Origin: Paracoccus onchidii
Lineage (GTDB): Bacteria > Pseudomonadota > Alphaproteobacteria > Rhodobacterales > Rhodobacteraceae
NCBI RefSeq assembly: GCF_028294535.1
Contig: NZ_JAQBIE010000018.1
Coordinates: forward strand, 27,748 to 91,747
Length of the DNA stretch: 64,000 bases
Direction: 5' to 3'
Made by a program: the position numbers and the translations under genes. Shown one piece after another: positions 39,150-48,104 of this stretch; positions within the stretch are counted from its first letter, which is position 1; the number at the start of each line of letters is the position of its first letter. The notes beneath the pieces were generated by a model. That model ran no database searches and was not told where the DNA came from. It saw only the letters and a list, made by a program, of their open reading frames with translations.

Positions 39150-40277
39150 ATGTCCGACCATATTGCGCGATCCGTTGAATTTCTGTGCGAAGCTGATCGC
39201 CTGAAATCAGTTGATCGTGCGAATGTGCTGATGGACCTGTCCCGGCCCGAAAACAGCGCCGAGCACAGCTGGCATGCCGCGCTTTATGCGATGGTGTTCG
39301 GTGGTTCGGATCGGGCCATCGCCATGCTGTTGCTGCATGATCTGGTCGAGATCGACGTGGGCGATCACCCGATTCATCTGGATCACGATCCGGTGGAACT
39401 GGCACGGGCCGAGGCCGCGGCAGCACAGCGCATTCTGGGCATGTCGCCCCATGGCGACGATCTGATCGCGCTTTGGGCCGAGTTCGAGGATGCGACCTCG
39501 GAGGATGCCCTGCTTGCCAAGCGCATGGATCATTGCCAGCCACTGTTTCAGGTCTTGCAGGCCAGGACGCCGCTGGCCGCGCATCTGGCGATCGTGCAGG
39601 ACAATATCGGCACCGGTCGCGCGGCGCGCCTGTCTCGGGAATGGCCCGAGATCATGCAGGTCGCCGGCGAGATGATGGCGGGGCGTGGTCCGGGAGCGGA
39701 CGATCTGGGCGATCGTTTGCGTTTTCTGGCCGAGGCCGACCGGTTGAAATCCGTCTATCGTGCGAACACGCTGATTGATGGATCGCGCCGCGAGAACAGC
39801 GCCGAACATAGCTGGCATCTTGCGCTTTATGCGCTTGCGCTGCGCGATATGGCGGGGGCGAATGTCGATGTCGGGCGCGTCATGCGCATGTTGCTGCTGC
39901 ATGATCTGGTCGAAATCGATGTCGGGGATGTTCCGCTGCATTCCGCGGCGGGGCAGGCACATGGGTCCGCGCAGATACAGGTGGCCGAGGCCGAGGCCGC
40001 GCGCCGCATCTTTGGTCTGTTGCCGAAGCTGCAGGGTGCCGAGTTTCTGGCATTGTGGCAAGAATTTGAAGCTGCCAGCAGCCCGGATGCCATCTTTGCC
40101 AAGTCACTGGATCGCTGCCAGCCCGCGATCCAGAACCTGCGCTCTGGCGGTGCAGGATGGCGCGAATTCAATGTAAGCCTTGCGGATATCGACGCGCGTG
40201 TCGGCCGCAAGGTTGCGCTTGGCCTGCCGGACGTGTGGGACTGGCTGCGTCCGCAAGTGGCCGCCTTTCTGTCCTAG
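39150..40277 (+). CDS. Tandem HD-domain phosphohydrolase (two fused YfbR/HDDC2-like domains)
   Basis: The 375-residue protein is two HD domains in one chain. Domain 1 (about 1-183) has His39 in SAEHSWH, His63-Asp64 in LLHDLVEIDVGD and Asp in AKRMDHCQP. Domain 2 (about 187-375) has the same order: His220, His251-Asp252 and AKSLDRCQP. Single-domain relatives such as YfbR are deoxynucleoside monophosphate phosphatases. Both sites look active. The two halves are clearly similar, which suggests a gene duplication and fusion. The TAG stop overlaps the stop of the convergent Hint gene by the palindrome CTAG. Confidence 0.88.
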   Translation: MSDHIARSVEFLCEADRLKSVDRANVLMDLSRPENSAEHSWHAALYAMVFGGSDRAIAMLLLHDLVEIDVGDHPIHLDHDPVELARAEAAAAQRILGMSPHGDDLIALWAEFEDATSEDALLAKRMDHCQPLFQVLQARTPLAAHLAIVQDNIGTGRAARLSREWPEIMQVAGEMMAGRGPGADDLGDRLRFLAEADRLKSVYRANTLIDGSRRENSAEHSWHLALYALALRDMAGANVDVGRVMRMLLLHDLVEIDVGDVPLHSAAGQAHGSAQIQVAEAEAARRIFGLLPKLQGAEFLALWQEFEAASSPDAIFAKSLDRCQPAIQNLRSGGAGWREFNVSLADIDARVGRKVALGLPDVWDWLRPQVAAFLS

Positions 40278-41434
40278 TGTCGGATAGCACCTGCTTGGCT
40301 GTGCAGGGCGCGCTGGTTCCTGACATGACGCATGATCATCTGACGTCCGCGTTTGCCCGTCGCAAAAGGGCGGGCAGGTGCAATCCTGTCAGACATGTCA
40401 CGCAACTGCGGGAACAGGGTAAACAGTTCTTCGGCGGCCTCGCCCAATGCCGCGATCGCCTGCGGTCCGGGATACAGCGATTCCGTCAGCGCCCCGTTCG
40501 ATGTCAGGATTTCGTGCCGGTCGAACAACAGATGCACATAGGTGACAGGCTCGGGTGCCTCGACGATGCAGATGCCGGGGATTTCGGTCAGGTGGCAGGC
40601 CGCGACCAGCAATTCATCGGTTCCAAACATGCGGTGGGCGATTGGCGAGCTGACCAGAACGCGATGCTGTGGCGATACCAGCAGATTCTGACGTGGCTGG
40701 TCTTGACCAAGCGCCCCCGCGCCGATGCGGATGGGCCGCAATTTCGGCGATGCAATCAGTTCGTCGCGTGACAATTTGCGTTGCGCCGACCAGCGCACCG
40801 GCTGCAGGCCGTGATCCTGCGTCACGACCAGATCGCCCGCGCGGATATCCTCGACCGGCCTTTCGCCACATTCGGTCAGGATCAGCGTCCCATTGGTAAA
40901 GCACGGCACGAAAGAGGCCATTCCATACCGGCCGGCATAGGCCGCAGTATAGCTGGTCGAAAAATGTTCCGCGTCGGGAAAGCGGATCGCAAGGATCGGA
41001 TGCGTGGTCATGGCATTTACTTCGGACAGGGTGCTGTCGGTCAATGGCGGTGGCATCATGAAGACATTGCCCTCGGTGTCCTGAATGACCCGAACATTCG
41101 AGGTCACGCGATCGGTGCTGCCATCGGGCAATAGTCGCGTGACCTCGGCATTGATGGCGGTGAAGGCGCTGTCGATTTCGTGTGATTGCGGATTTCCGCC
41201 CGGCAGGCTGTAGGAAATTTCCTCTTGTCCGCCGCCCCAGTTATTGGTCAGGATCAGCCCGTCACCATTCGTGTCCTGCATGTCGACCTGCACCCGCTGG
41301 CCGAACAGCGGCGTGTCGGCAGAGCCGAAGCTTTCATTCGCGAAATGCTTGGTCGCCTTTTCGGCGGCGACATTCCATTCGTTTCGGTCAAGATCGGCAA
41401 AGTTCCCAAGATAGATCATATCGTGGATGGGCAT
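40274..41434 (-). CDS. Hint-domain (hedgehog/intein) protein, copy 2
   Basis: The 386-residue protein has an N-terminal part of unknown fold and a Hint domain beginning at Cys in VPCFTNGTLILTECGE, followed by VSPQHRVLVSSPIAHRMFG and FDRHEILTSNGALTESLY. It shares the block RPIRI-AGALGQ and the RMFGTDE motif with copy 1. The start at 41434 has AGGAACC 7-13 bases upstream. No signal peptide is visible, so secretion would use another route. A C-terminal Arg/His-rich tail ends the protein. Confidence 0.85.
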   Translation of the reverse strand: MPIHDMIYLGNFADLDRNEWNVAAEKATKHFANESFGSADTPLFGQRVQVDMQDTNGDGLILTNNWGGGQEEISYSLPGGNPQSHEIDSAFTAINAEVTRLLPDGSTDRVTSNVRVIQDTEGNVFMMPPPLTDSTLSEVNAMTTHPILAIRFPDAEHFSTSYTAAYAGRYGMASFVPCFTNGTLILTECGERPVEDIRAGDLVVTQDHGLQPVRWSAQRKLSRDELIASPKLRPIRIGAGALGQDQPRQNLLVSPQHRVLVSSPIAHRMFGTDELLVAACHLTEIPGICIVEAPEPVTYVHLLFDRHEILTSNGALTESLYPGPQAIAALGEAAEELFTLFPQLRDMSDRIAPARPFATGKRGRQMIMRHVRNQRALHSQAGAIRH

Positions 41435-41637
41435 GGCATCGGTTCCTGCGTGGCAATCGGTCTCTCGACCTGCCACGAAGGTGTTTAAGAACCGCTTTGC
41501 CCGATGCCTTGAAATGCAGACAAGTTTAGTGGCTTCGGGCCCCAGTCATTTTTTGCATACCAAGGCATACCGTCTTTCCTTTTGCCATCATAAAGGCTAT
41601 GAGGCGGCAGATCCTGACGCCAACAAGGGGACCATCC

Positions 41638-42849
41638 ATGTCCAAGATCAAGGTAGAGAACCCCGTCGTCGAGCTCGACGGCGACGAAATGACCCGGATC
41701 ATCTGGGATTTCATCAAGCAGAAGCTGATCCTGCCCTATCTGGATATCGACCTGAAATATTACGATCTGGGCATCGAAGAGCGTGACCGCACCGACGACC
41801 AGATCACCGTTGATGCCGCCGAGGCGATCAAGAAATACGGTGTTGGCGTCAAATGCGCGACCATCACCCCGGACGAAGCCCGCGTCGAGGAATTCGGCCT
41901 GAAAAAGATGTGGCGTTCGCCCAACGGCACCATCCGCAACATCCTGGGTGGCGTGATCTTCCGCGAGCCGATCATCTGCGAAAACGTCCCGCGCCTGGTT
42001 CCGGGCTGGACCCAGCCGATCATCGTCGGCCGTCACGCCTTTGGCGACCAGTACCGCGCGACCGACTTCAAATTCCCCGGCAAGGGCAAGCTGACGATCA
42101 AGTTCGTCGGTGAGGACGGCGAAGAAATCGAACACGAGGTGTTCCAGTCGCCCGGCGCCGGTGTCGCCATGGCGATGTACAACCTTGACGATTCGATCCG
42201 CGATTTCGCACGCGCCAGCATGAACTATGGTCTGGCCCGCGGCGTTCCGGTCTATCTGTCGACCAAGAACACGATCATGAAGGTCTATGATGGCCGCTTC
42301 AAGGATCTGTTCCAGCAGGTCTTCGACGAGGAATTCGCCGACAAGTTCAAGGAAGCCGGCATCACCTATGAACACCGCCTGATCGACGACATGGTCGCCA
42401 GTGCGATGAAATGGTCGGGCGGCTATGTCTGGGCTTGCAAGAACTATGATGGTGACGTGCAGTCCGACACCGTTGCGCAGGGCTTTGGCAGCCTTGGCCT
42501 GATGACCAGCGTCCTGATGACGCCGGACGGGCAGGTCGTCGAATCCGAGGCCGCGCATGGCACCGTGACCCGCCATTATCGCGAACACCAGAAGGGCAAC
42601 GCGACCTCGACCAACTCGATCGCGTCGATCTTTGCCTGGACCGGTGGCCTGAAGCACCGCGCCAAGCTGGACGGCAACGATGCGCTGATGACCTTTGCCA
42701 CCACGCTGGAAAAGGTCACTGTTCAGTGCGTCGAGGACGGCTTCATGACCAAGGACCTCGCACTGCTGGTCGGCCCGGATCAGAAATGGCTGACCACCAT
42801 GGGCTTCCTTGAGAAGGTCGATGAATATCTGAACAAGGCGCTTGCCTAA
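41638..42849 (+). CDS. icd: NADP-dependent isocitrate dehydrogenase
   Basis: Icd oxidises isocitrate to 2-oxoglutarate in the TCA cycle. The 403-residue protein starts [20 protein letters not shown], the eukaryote-like homodimeric type common in alphaproteobacteria. [24 protein letters not shown] and [16 protein letters not shown] mark substrate, phosphate and NADP sites. The ATG at 41638 follows CAAGGGGACC; the upstream in-frame extension is not conserved-looking. It stands alone, between a Hint gene and an XRE gene. Confidence 0.96.
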   Translation: MSKIKVENPVVELDGDEMTRIIWDFIKQKLILPYLDIDLKYYDLGIEERDRTDDQITVDAAEAIKKYGVGVKCATITPDEARVEEFGLKKMWRSPNGTIRNILGGVIFREPIICENVPRLVPGWTQPIIVGRHAFGDQYRATDFKFPGKGKLTIKFVGEDGEEIEHEVFQSPGAGVAMAMYNLDDSIRDFARASMNYGLARGVPVYLSTKNTIMKVYDGRFKDLFQQVFDEEFADKFKEAGITYEHRLIDDMVASAMKWSGGYVWACKNYDGDVQSDTVAQGFGSLGLMTSVLMTPDGQVVESEAAHGTVTRHYREHQKGNATSTNSIASIFAWTGGLKHRAKLDGNDALMTFATTLEKVTVQCVEDGFMTKDLALLVGPDQKWLTTMGFLEKVDEYLNKALA

Positions 42850-42876
42850 GCGCTAAGCGATTGTTCCAGACATTGG

Positions 42877-42907
42877 ACGGGGCTGTGCTTGGTTAGCACG
42901 GCCCCGT
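42877..42907. terminator. Bidirectional terminator between icd and the XRE gene
   Basis: ACGGGGCTGTGC (42877-42888) pairs with GCACGGCCCCGT (42896-42907), one G-U pair, with a 7-base loop and TTTC after it on the plus strand. It overlaps the last codons of the convergent XRE gene. Confidence 0.75.
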
Positions 42908-43768
42908 TTCTGTTGGCGCGCTCTGCAATCCTGCCAGCAGATCGGGCAAATCCCTTGCGCCATGCTGCGCCCGCCGAACCAGTTGGTCGAAATGCGCGGT
43001 CAGCGTTCGGACGCGGTTGCTGTCGCGAAAAACCAGATAGTTCTGCCCGATATAGATTGCCGCCATCAACGGACCGAATACCGTCAGTGGCGTCGAAAAC
43101 ACCTGGCGCGCGTCATAGAGATACAGGCGCAACGCGGGGTAAAGCTGGTCGGTCACTTCGCGCATGTAATCCAGTTGGGCGTCGCGATGCCGGTGCGGCA
43201 GATCCCGATAATACCCTTCTCCACGCGCCAGCATCTGCAATTCCTGCAAGGGCAGGGCGATTTCAACATCCGATGTGGTTTCGCGCATCCATTCCAGGCG
43301 GCGTTCCGAGGCCTCGATTGCCTGCTGGGTGTTGCGGGTCACGTGATTGTCGTATTCCCAGCGCAGTGTTTCGCGGGTTTTCAACAGATCGGGCAGGCCG
43401 GTCGGCACGTGCCTGATCTTGTAACCTGTCGCTTGCCGGTGCCAGTCATAGATCTGGTCGTCGATCAGGGTCCGCGTCGCGGCAGTGACCTGCAACGAAG
43501 CATCGACAAGGTCGCTGGCCATCTGCTGATGCTCACTCAGGCCCAGCAGCCAATCGGCGCTGATGCCAAAGTGACGCGCCGCCAGTGCAATCAGATGCGC
43601 CCCCGGCATCCGCCCACCCTCATCCGTCAGCAGCTGGGATATGGTGGAACGGTCCACGCCGATCGCGCGGGCCAGCCCCGATTGTGTTTCACCGGTTTCG
43701 GTCATGATCTGCGCCAGCCGCGCGCGCAACTCGCCCGCCAGATCGCGTTTGTCGATGGAATCGATCAT
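42893..43768 (-). CDS. XRE-family transcriptional regulator
   Basis: The 291-residue protein has a Cro/CI-type HTH at about 14-72 (GETQSGLARAIGVDRSTISQ and HFGISADWLLG). The C-terminal 200 residues are helical with no sensor domain that I can name; RLYLYDARQVFSTPLTVFGPLMAAIYIG is a moderately hydrophobic stretch. The partner is unknown. It is divergent from a small membrane-protein gene, so local control is possible but only an inference. Confidence 0.8.
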   Translation of the reverse strand: MIDSIDKRDLAGELRARLAQIMTETGETQSGLARAIGVDRSTISQLLTDEGGRMPGAHLIALAARHFGISADWLLGLSEHQQMASDLVDASLQVTAATRTLIDDQIYDWHRQATGYKIRHVPTGLPDLLKTRETLRWEYDNHVTRNTQQAIEASERRLEWMRETTSDVEIALPLQELQMLARGEGYYRDLPHRHRDAQLDYMREVTDQLYPALRLYLYDARQVFSTPLTVFGPLMAAIYIGQNYLVFRDSNRVRTLTAHFDQLVRRAQHGARDLPDLLAGLQSAPTETGPC

Positions 43769-43880
43769 GCGGTGAATTTTATCACGTCTTGATGCATTTT
43801 GCTAACGATGTTCCGAATTCTGGCGGCCGGCAGACAAAGCTAAGCTGGAGCCGAGAATTGGCAGAAAAGGAAGCGTGTTC

Positions 43881-44087
43881 ATGGAAACCCGTGTCAGATC
43901 AGTAACCAAGGCGGTTCTATGGCAGGTGATCGGTCTGCTGGGCATGACGGCTGTCGGGTTGCTGGTCACGGGGTCGGTCAGTGCCGCCGGCGGGATGGCC
44001 CTGATGAATGCGGCCATAGGTTTCGCCATGTATCTGGCCTATGAACGACTATGGCAGCGTATTCAGTGGGGCCGGTCGGCGCGCTGA
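43881..44087 (+). CDS. DUF2061 membrane protein
   Basis: The 68-residue protein has two hydrophobic segments (WQVIGLLGMTAVGLLVTG and GGMALMNAAIGFAMYLAYE) typical of DUF2061 predicted membrane proteins. The ATG at 43881 follows AAAGGAAG with seven bases between; the GTG two codons upstream is too close to that site. Function unknown. Confidence 0.85.
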   Translation: METRVRSVTKAVLWQVIGLLGMTAVGLLVTGSVSAAGGMALMNAAIGFAMYLAYERLWQRIQWGRSAR

Positions 44088-44149
44088 GGCTTTTCTGTGG
44101 CGCAAGGCTGGGCTATCAGTGCGCCCAGCACCCTACAGGAGCCCATGCC

Positions 44150-44818
44150 ATGAAAGCCGCCGTCATCACCTTTCCCGGGTCGAATTGCGACCGCGACCTG
44201 ACCGTTGCCCTTCAACAGGCCGGAGCCGAGGTGACATCGGTCTGGCACAAGGACACCACCCTGCCGACCGGCACGGATCTGGTCGCCGTGCCCGGTGGGT
44301 TCTCATATGGGGACCATCTGCGTTGCGGGGCGATTGCCGCGCATTCACCAATTGCCGCTGCCTTGCGCGAACATGCGGCCAAAGGCGGCTATGTGCTGGG
44401 GATCTGCAACGGATTTCAGGTTCTGACCGAGCTTGGCTTGTTGCCCGGCGCCTTGATGCGCAATCAGGGGCTGACATTCATCTGCAAACCCGCAGTCTTG
44501 TCGGTGGCCAGCGTGGACAGCGACTTTACTGCAGGCTATCGCGCCGGGCAGAGCATCACGATCCCCGTCGCACATCACGATGGCAATTATCAGATTTCCG
44601 CTGACGGACTGGCCGAGTTGCGCGATCAGGATCGGATCGCCTTTACCTATGCGCCTGCGATCAATGGTTCGGTGGCTGACATTGCCGGTGTGCTGTCCGC
44701 GAACCGGCGTGTGTTGGGGATGATGCCTCATCCGGAACGCGCGGCTGATCCGGCCCTGGGTGGGCAGGACGGCGCGGCGATGTTCTCGTCGCTAGTCGGC
44801 GGATTGCAGCACGCGTGA
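44150..44818 (+). CDS. purQ: Phosphoribosylformylglycinamidine synthase subunit PurQ
   Basis: PurQ is the glutaminase subunit of FGAM synthase in purine synthesis. The 222-residue protein has FPGSNCDRD at the start, the catalytic Cys in LGICNGFQVLTELG and the His/Glu in MMPHPERAAD. It would act with PurL and PurS; purS, which often precedes it, is not present here. The start at 44150 follows CAGGAGCCC. Confidence 0.95.
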   Translation: MKAAVITFPGSNCDRDLTVALQQAGAEVTSVWHKDTTLPTGTDLVAVPGGFSYGDHLRCGAIAAHSPIAAALREHAAKGGYVLGICNGFQVLTELGLLPGALMRNQGLTFICKPAVLSVASVDSDFTAGYRAGQSITIPVAHHDGNYQISADGLAELRDQDRIAFTYAPAINGSVADIAGVLSANRRVLGMMPHPERAADPALGGQDGAAMFSSLVGGLQHA

Positions 44819-44880
44819 CTTGAGCCGCGCGCGTTCTGAGCCTAAATTGCGGCAGTTAGCGGTTTCGTCGGATCGGCGCG

Positions 44881-46674
44881 GTGGGTAGGAAAAGAACAGA
44901 CAACCACGGTGGCAAAGGCCGCCCGGGCGGCGCAGCGCAGCCGTCCAATCCGTGGTGGCTGCGCTCTGCCATCGGATTGATCTTTGTCACCGCGCTTGTC
45001 GCGATCTGGATCACGAACGCCTGGCTGACCGAGCGATTCGCCGAGAATACGCGTGTGCGTGCCGATCTGCGCCTGGCGCTGTATACTGGCAACCTGCGTT
45101 CCGAGCTGGACCGAAACGAGGTCGTGCCGCTGCTTCTGGCGCGCGACCCCGCCTTGATCGATGCGCTGAACATGACCGATTTTTCGACCACTTCGGCGCG
45201 TCTGATCGCGGCGCAACAGGAAATCGGCGCGGCTTCGATACGGCTTCTGGATGCGTCGGGGCGGACGGTCGGCTCGACCGATCGCTATCAGATCGGTACC
45301 AACAATGTCGCCGCGCCCTATTATGTCGAAGCCCTGCGGTCGCGCGACACGGTGTTCACCGTTTCGACCACCGATTCCGGCGCCTATGAATTCAATCATT
45401 CCCGCGCCATCATCGCGGATGGCAAGACATTGGGCGTGATCGTCGTGGGGGCTGATCTGACCCGGCTTGAACGGTCATGGGCCGGAATTGCCGATGCGGT
45501 CGTCGTGACCGACAGCGAGGGGTCGATCATCCTGGCGACAGAACCGCGTTGGCGCGGCCTGCCATTGCCCGAGGCGCTGTCGGTGCGGTCGGCCCCTTCG
45601 GCGATCCAGCGGGCGTTTCAGGTCACAGCGGACTGGACGTCGCCGCCGGCGGATGCCTATCTGCAAGGCCGTGCGGTGATGCGCAGCGAGGCCCGGATAC
45701 CGTTTCGCGGCTGGAAGATGATCAGTTTCACCACCTATGCCTCGACGCGGGAACGGGTGAACGCCGTCCTTGCGCTGGAAATCATGGGCTTTGCGATCCT
45801 TCTGGCGGCGACGTTTTACGTGCTGTCGCGCAGGGCGCGGTTGCAATCGGCGGCCTATATGCGCGAATCGGCGGATCTGCGGGCGCTGAACATGCGCCTG
45901 ACCCGCGAAATCGCCGAACGAGAGCGTGTGCAAAAGGAACTGCGCGTGGCTGAGCAGACCGTGCAGCAGTCATCCAAGCTGGCCGCGCTGGGCGAGATGT
46001 CGGCGGGTGTCAGTCACGAATTGAACCAGCCGTTGGCCGCGATGAAGACCTATCTGGCCGGCGCCCGCCTGCTGCTGGAGCGCGGGCGCAGCGAAGAGGC
46101 GCTGTCAAGTTTCCAGCGAATCGATGACCTGATCGAGCGAATGGGTGCGATCACGCGGCAGCTGAAGTCCTATGCGCGCAAGGGGGGCGAGGCCGTCGAG
46201 CCGGTTGACCTGCGTTCCGCGGTCAGTGCCGCACTGACCATGATGGAACCGCAGCTGCGTGCGCGAACGATCCGCATTACGCGCAATGTTCCGCGCGGCA
46301 AGGTCATGGTGCTTGCCGATCGCATCAGGCTGGAACAGGTGATCATCAACCTGTTGCGCAACGCGGTGGACGCAGTCAAGGACAAGCGCGACGCGTGGAT
46401 CGAGATCACCGTTGAAAGCGGTGCTCACGCCTATGTGTCCGTTCGCGACAACGGACCGGGTGTATCGGACCTGGAAAAGCTGTTTGAACCGTTCTGGACA
46501 ACCAAGAAGCCCGGCGAGGGCACGGGGTTGGGGCTGGCCATTTCTTCCACCATCGTGGCGGATTTCGGCGGGCGCCTGACCGCACATAATGAAACCGAGG
46601 GCGGAGCCGTGTTCCGGGTCGAGCTGCCATTGCACAGACCCGGCCAGCCCGTCGAAGCCCTTGCCGCAGAATGA
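44881..46674 (+). CDS. dctB: DctB-type sensor histidine kinase
   Basis: The 597-residue membrane kinase has TM1 at about 28-46, a periplasmic double-Cache-like sensor region, TM2 near 300-320, a coiled coil, then the H box ALGEMSAGVSHELNQPLAAM with His379, N box LLRNAVDAV, and the ATP-lid boxes DNGPGVSD and GTGLGLAIS. This layout matches DctB, which senses C4-dicarboxylates. No dct transporter is beside it. A GTG start (44881) is used. It is followed by the dctD-like gene after 19 bases. Confidence 0.9.
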   Translation: MGRKRTDNHGGKGRPGGAAQPSNPWWLRSAIGLIFVTALVAIWITNAWLTERFAENTRVRADLRLALYTGNLRSELDRNEVVPLLLARDPALIDALNMTDFSTTSARLIAAQQEIGAASIRLLDASGRTVGSTDRYQIGTNNVAAPYYVEALRSRDTVFTVSTTDSGAYEFNHSRAIIADGKTLGVIVVGADLTRLERSWAGIADAVVVTDSEGSIILATEPRWRGLPLPEALSVRSAPSAIQRAFQVTADWTSPPADAYLQGRAVMRSEARIPFRGWKMISFTTYASTRERVNAVLALEIMGFAILLAATFYVLSRRARLQSAAYMRESADLRALNMRLTREIAERERVQKELRVAEQTVQQSSKLAALGEMSAGVSHELNQPLAAMKTYLAGARLLLERGRSEEALSSFQRIDDLIERMGAITRQLKSYARKGGEAVEPVDLRSAVSAALTMMEPQLRARTIRITRNVPRGKVMVLADRIRLEQVIINLLRNAVDAVKDKRDAWIEITVESGAHAYVSVRDNGPGVSDLEKLFEPFWTTKKPGEGTGLGLAISSTIVADFGGRLTAHNETEGGAVFRVELPLHRPGQPVEALAAE

Positions 46675-46693
46675 GACCGAGAGAGGAACAAAT

Positions 46694-48019
46694 ATGTCCC
46701 GCAAGCTGAAGATCGCGATTGTCGATGACGAACCGGATATGCGGGAATCCATCAGCCAATGGCTGGTCCTGTCCGGCTTTGAGACCGAAACATTTGCCAG
46801 TGCCGAAGACGCATTGAAGGTAATCGGGGCGGACTGGCCGGGGGTCGTCGTGTCCGACATCCGCATGCCCGGCATGGATGGTATTGCCTTCCTAAAACGT
46901 CTGATGGGGGTCGATTCTGCCCTTCCGGTGATCATGATTACCGGCCATGGAGATGTGCCGATGGCGGTCGAGGCGATGCGGATCGGTGCCATGGATTTCA
47001 TGGAAAAGCCGTTCAACCCCGACAAGATGACCGCGCTGGCCAAAAAGGCCACGCAGGCGCGACGGATGACGCTGGACAATCGGGCGCTGCGTCGCGATCT
47101 GTCCGAAGGGCAGCAGGTGATGTCAAAACTGATCGGGTCCAGCCCGGTCATGGATCGCCTGCGCGAAGATATTCTGGATCTGGGGCAAGCAGACGGTCAC
47201 GTGTTGATCGACGGGGAAACCGGCACCGGCAAGACACTGGTTGCGCATGCCCTGCACGCCGTTGGTCCGCGCGCCTCGCGTAAATTCGTGCCGGTGTCCT
47301 GCGCCGCCTATAATGATGAGGCGCTGACAGCGCGGCTGTTCGGTCCGATCGAGGACGGCCTGCCTGCAGTCGAAGAGGCCCGTGGCGGGACATTGTGCCT
47401 TGAGGATGTCGAGGCCCTGTCCGAACCTCTGCAAGCCCGGCTTTTGGCATTCATCAGCGAACAGGGCGCGGCAGCCGAGGCGCGCATCATCGCGATTTCC
47501 AACGCCCGCGGCGAGGGCCGCAAGGCCGAAGATTCCCTGCGCCCGGATCTGTTCTATCGTCTTTCGGCGCTGAAGATCACCCTGCCGCCCCTGCGCGCGC
47601 GGGGCGAGGATATTCTTGCGCTGTTCACGCGCATGGCCGAACAGTTCTCGGATGAATATGGCTGTGAACCGCCGCAGGTCAGCGCCCAAGAGGCCGCGCA
47701 GCTGTTGCAGGCCCCCTGGCCGGGCAATATCCGCCAGCTGATCAATGTCGCCGAACGAGCCGTTCTGCAGAACCGGCGCGGATCGGGCAGCATCGCCTCG
47801 TTGCTGATGGCTGATGGCGAGGACAATCAGCAGGCCACGACGACCGAGGGCAAGCCGCTGAAGGAATATGTCGAAAGCTTCGAGAAAATGCTGATCGACA
47901 ACACCATGCGCCGCCACAAGGGCAGCATTGCCAGCGTGATGGAAGAACTGTGCCTTCCGCGCCGGACGCTGAACGAAAAGATGGCCAAATACGGGTTGCA
48001 GCGCGGCGACTACCTGTAA
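46694..48019 (+). CDS. dctD: DctD-type response regulator lacking the sigma-54 contact loop
   Basis: The 441-residue protein has a receiver domain with phospho-acceptor Asp55 (VSDIRMPGMDG), an AAA+ domain with Walker A GETGTGKT (about 174-181) and a C-terminal HTH (GSIASVMEELCLPRRTLNEKMAKYG). The GAFTGA loop that contacts sigma-54 is absent: the segment reads RLFGPIEDGLPAVEEARGG and is about 10 residues shorter. The Walker B region reads TLCLEDVEA instead of the usual LDE. The protein may not act through sigma-54. Confidence 0.88.
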   Translation: MSRKLKIAIVDDEPDMRESISQWLVLSGFETETFASAEDALKVIGADWPGVVVSDIRMPGMDGIAFLKRLMGVDSALPVIMITGHGDVPMAVEAMRIGAMDFMEKPFNPDKMTALAKKATQARRMTLDNRALRRDLSEGQQVMSKLIGSSPVMDRLREDILDLGQADGHVLIDGETGTGKTLVAHALHAVGPRASRKFVPVSCAAYNDEALTARLFGPIEDGLPAVEEARGGTLCLEDVEALSEPLQARLLAFISEQGAAAEARIIAISNARGEGRKAEDSLRPDLFYRLSALKITLPPLRARGEDILALFTRMAEQFSDEYGCEPPQVSAQEAAQLLQAPWPGNIRQLINVAERAVLQNRRGSGSIASLLMADGEDNQQATTTEGKPLKEYVESFEKMLIDNTMRRHKGSIASVMEELCLPRRTLNEKMAKYGLQRGDYL

Positions 48020-48054
48020 GGTCGCGCAGCAACAACCTGCCGCAATGAACAAAA

Positions 48055-48083
48055 GAAGGGGGCGATTGATCCGCCCCCTTCTT
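48055..48083 (+). terminator. Terminator after dctD
   Basis: GAAGGGGGCG (48055-48064) pairs with CGCCCCCTTC (48072-48081) around ATTGATC, preceded by an A run and followed by TTCAATA. The A/T arrangement fits a terminator that may also serve the Asp-rich gene from the other side. Confidence 0.75.
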
Positions 48084-48104
48084 CAATATGTGCGGGCTGC
48101 GTGC

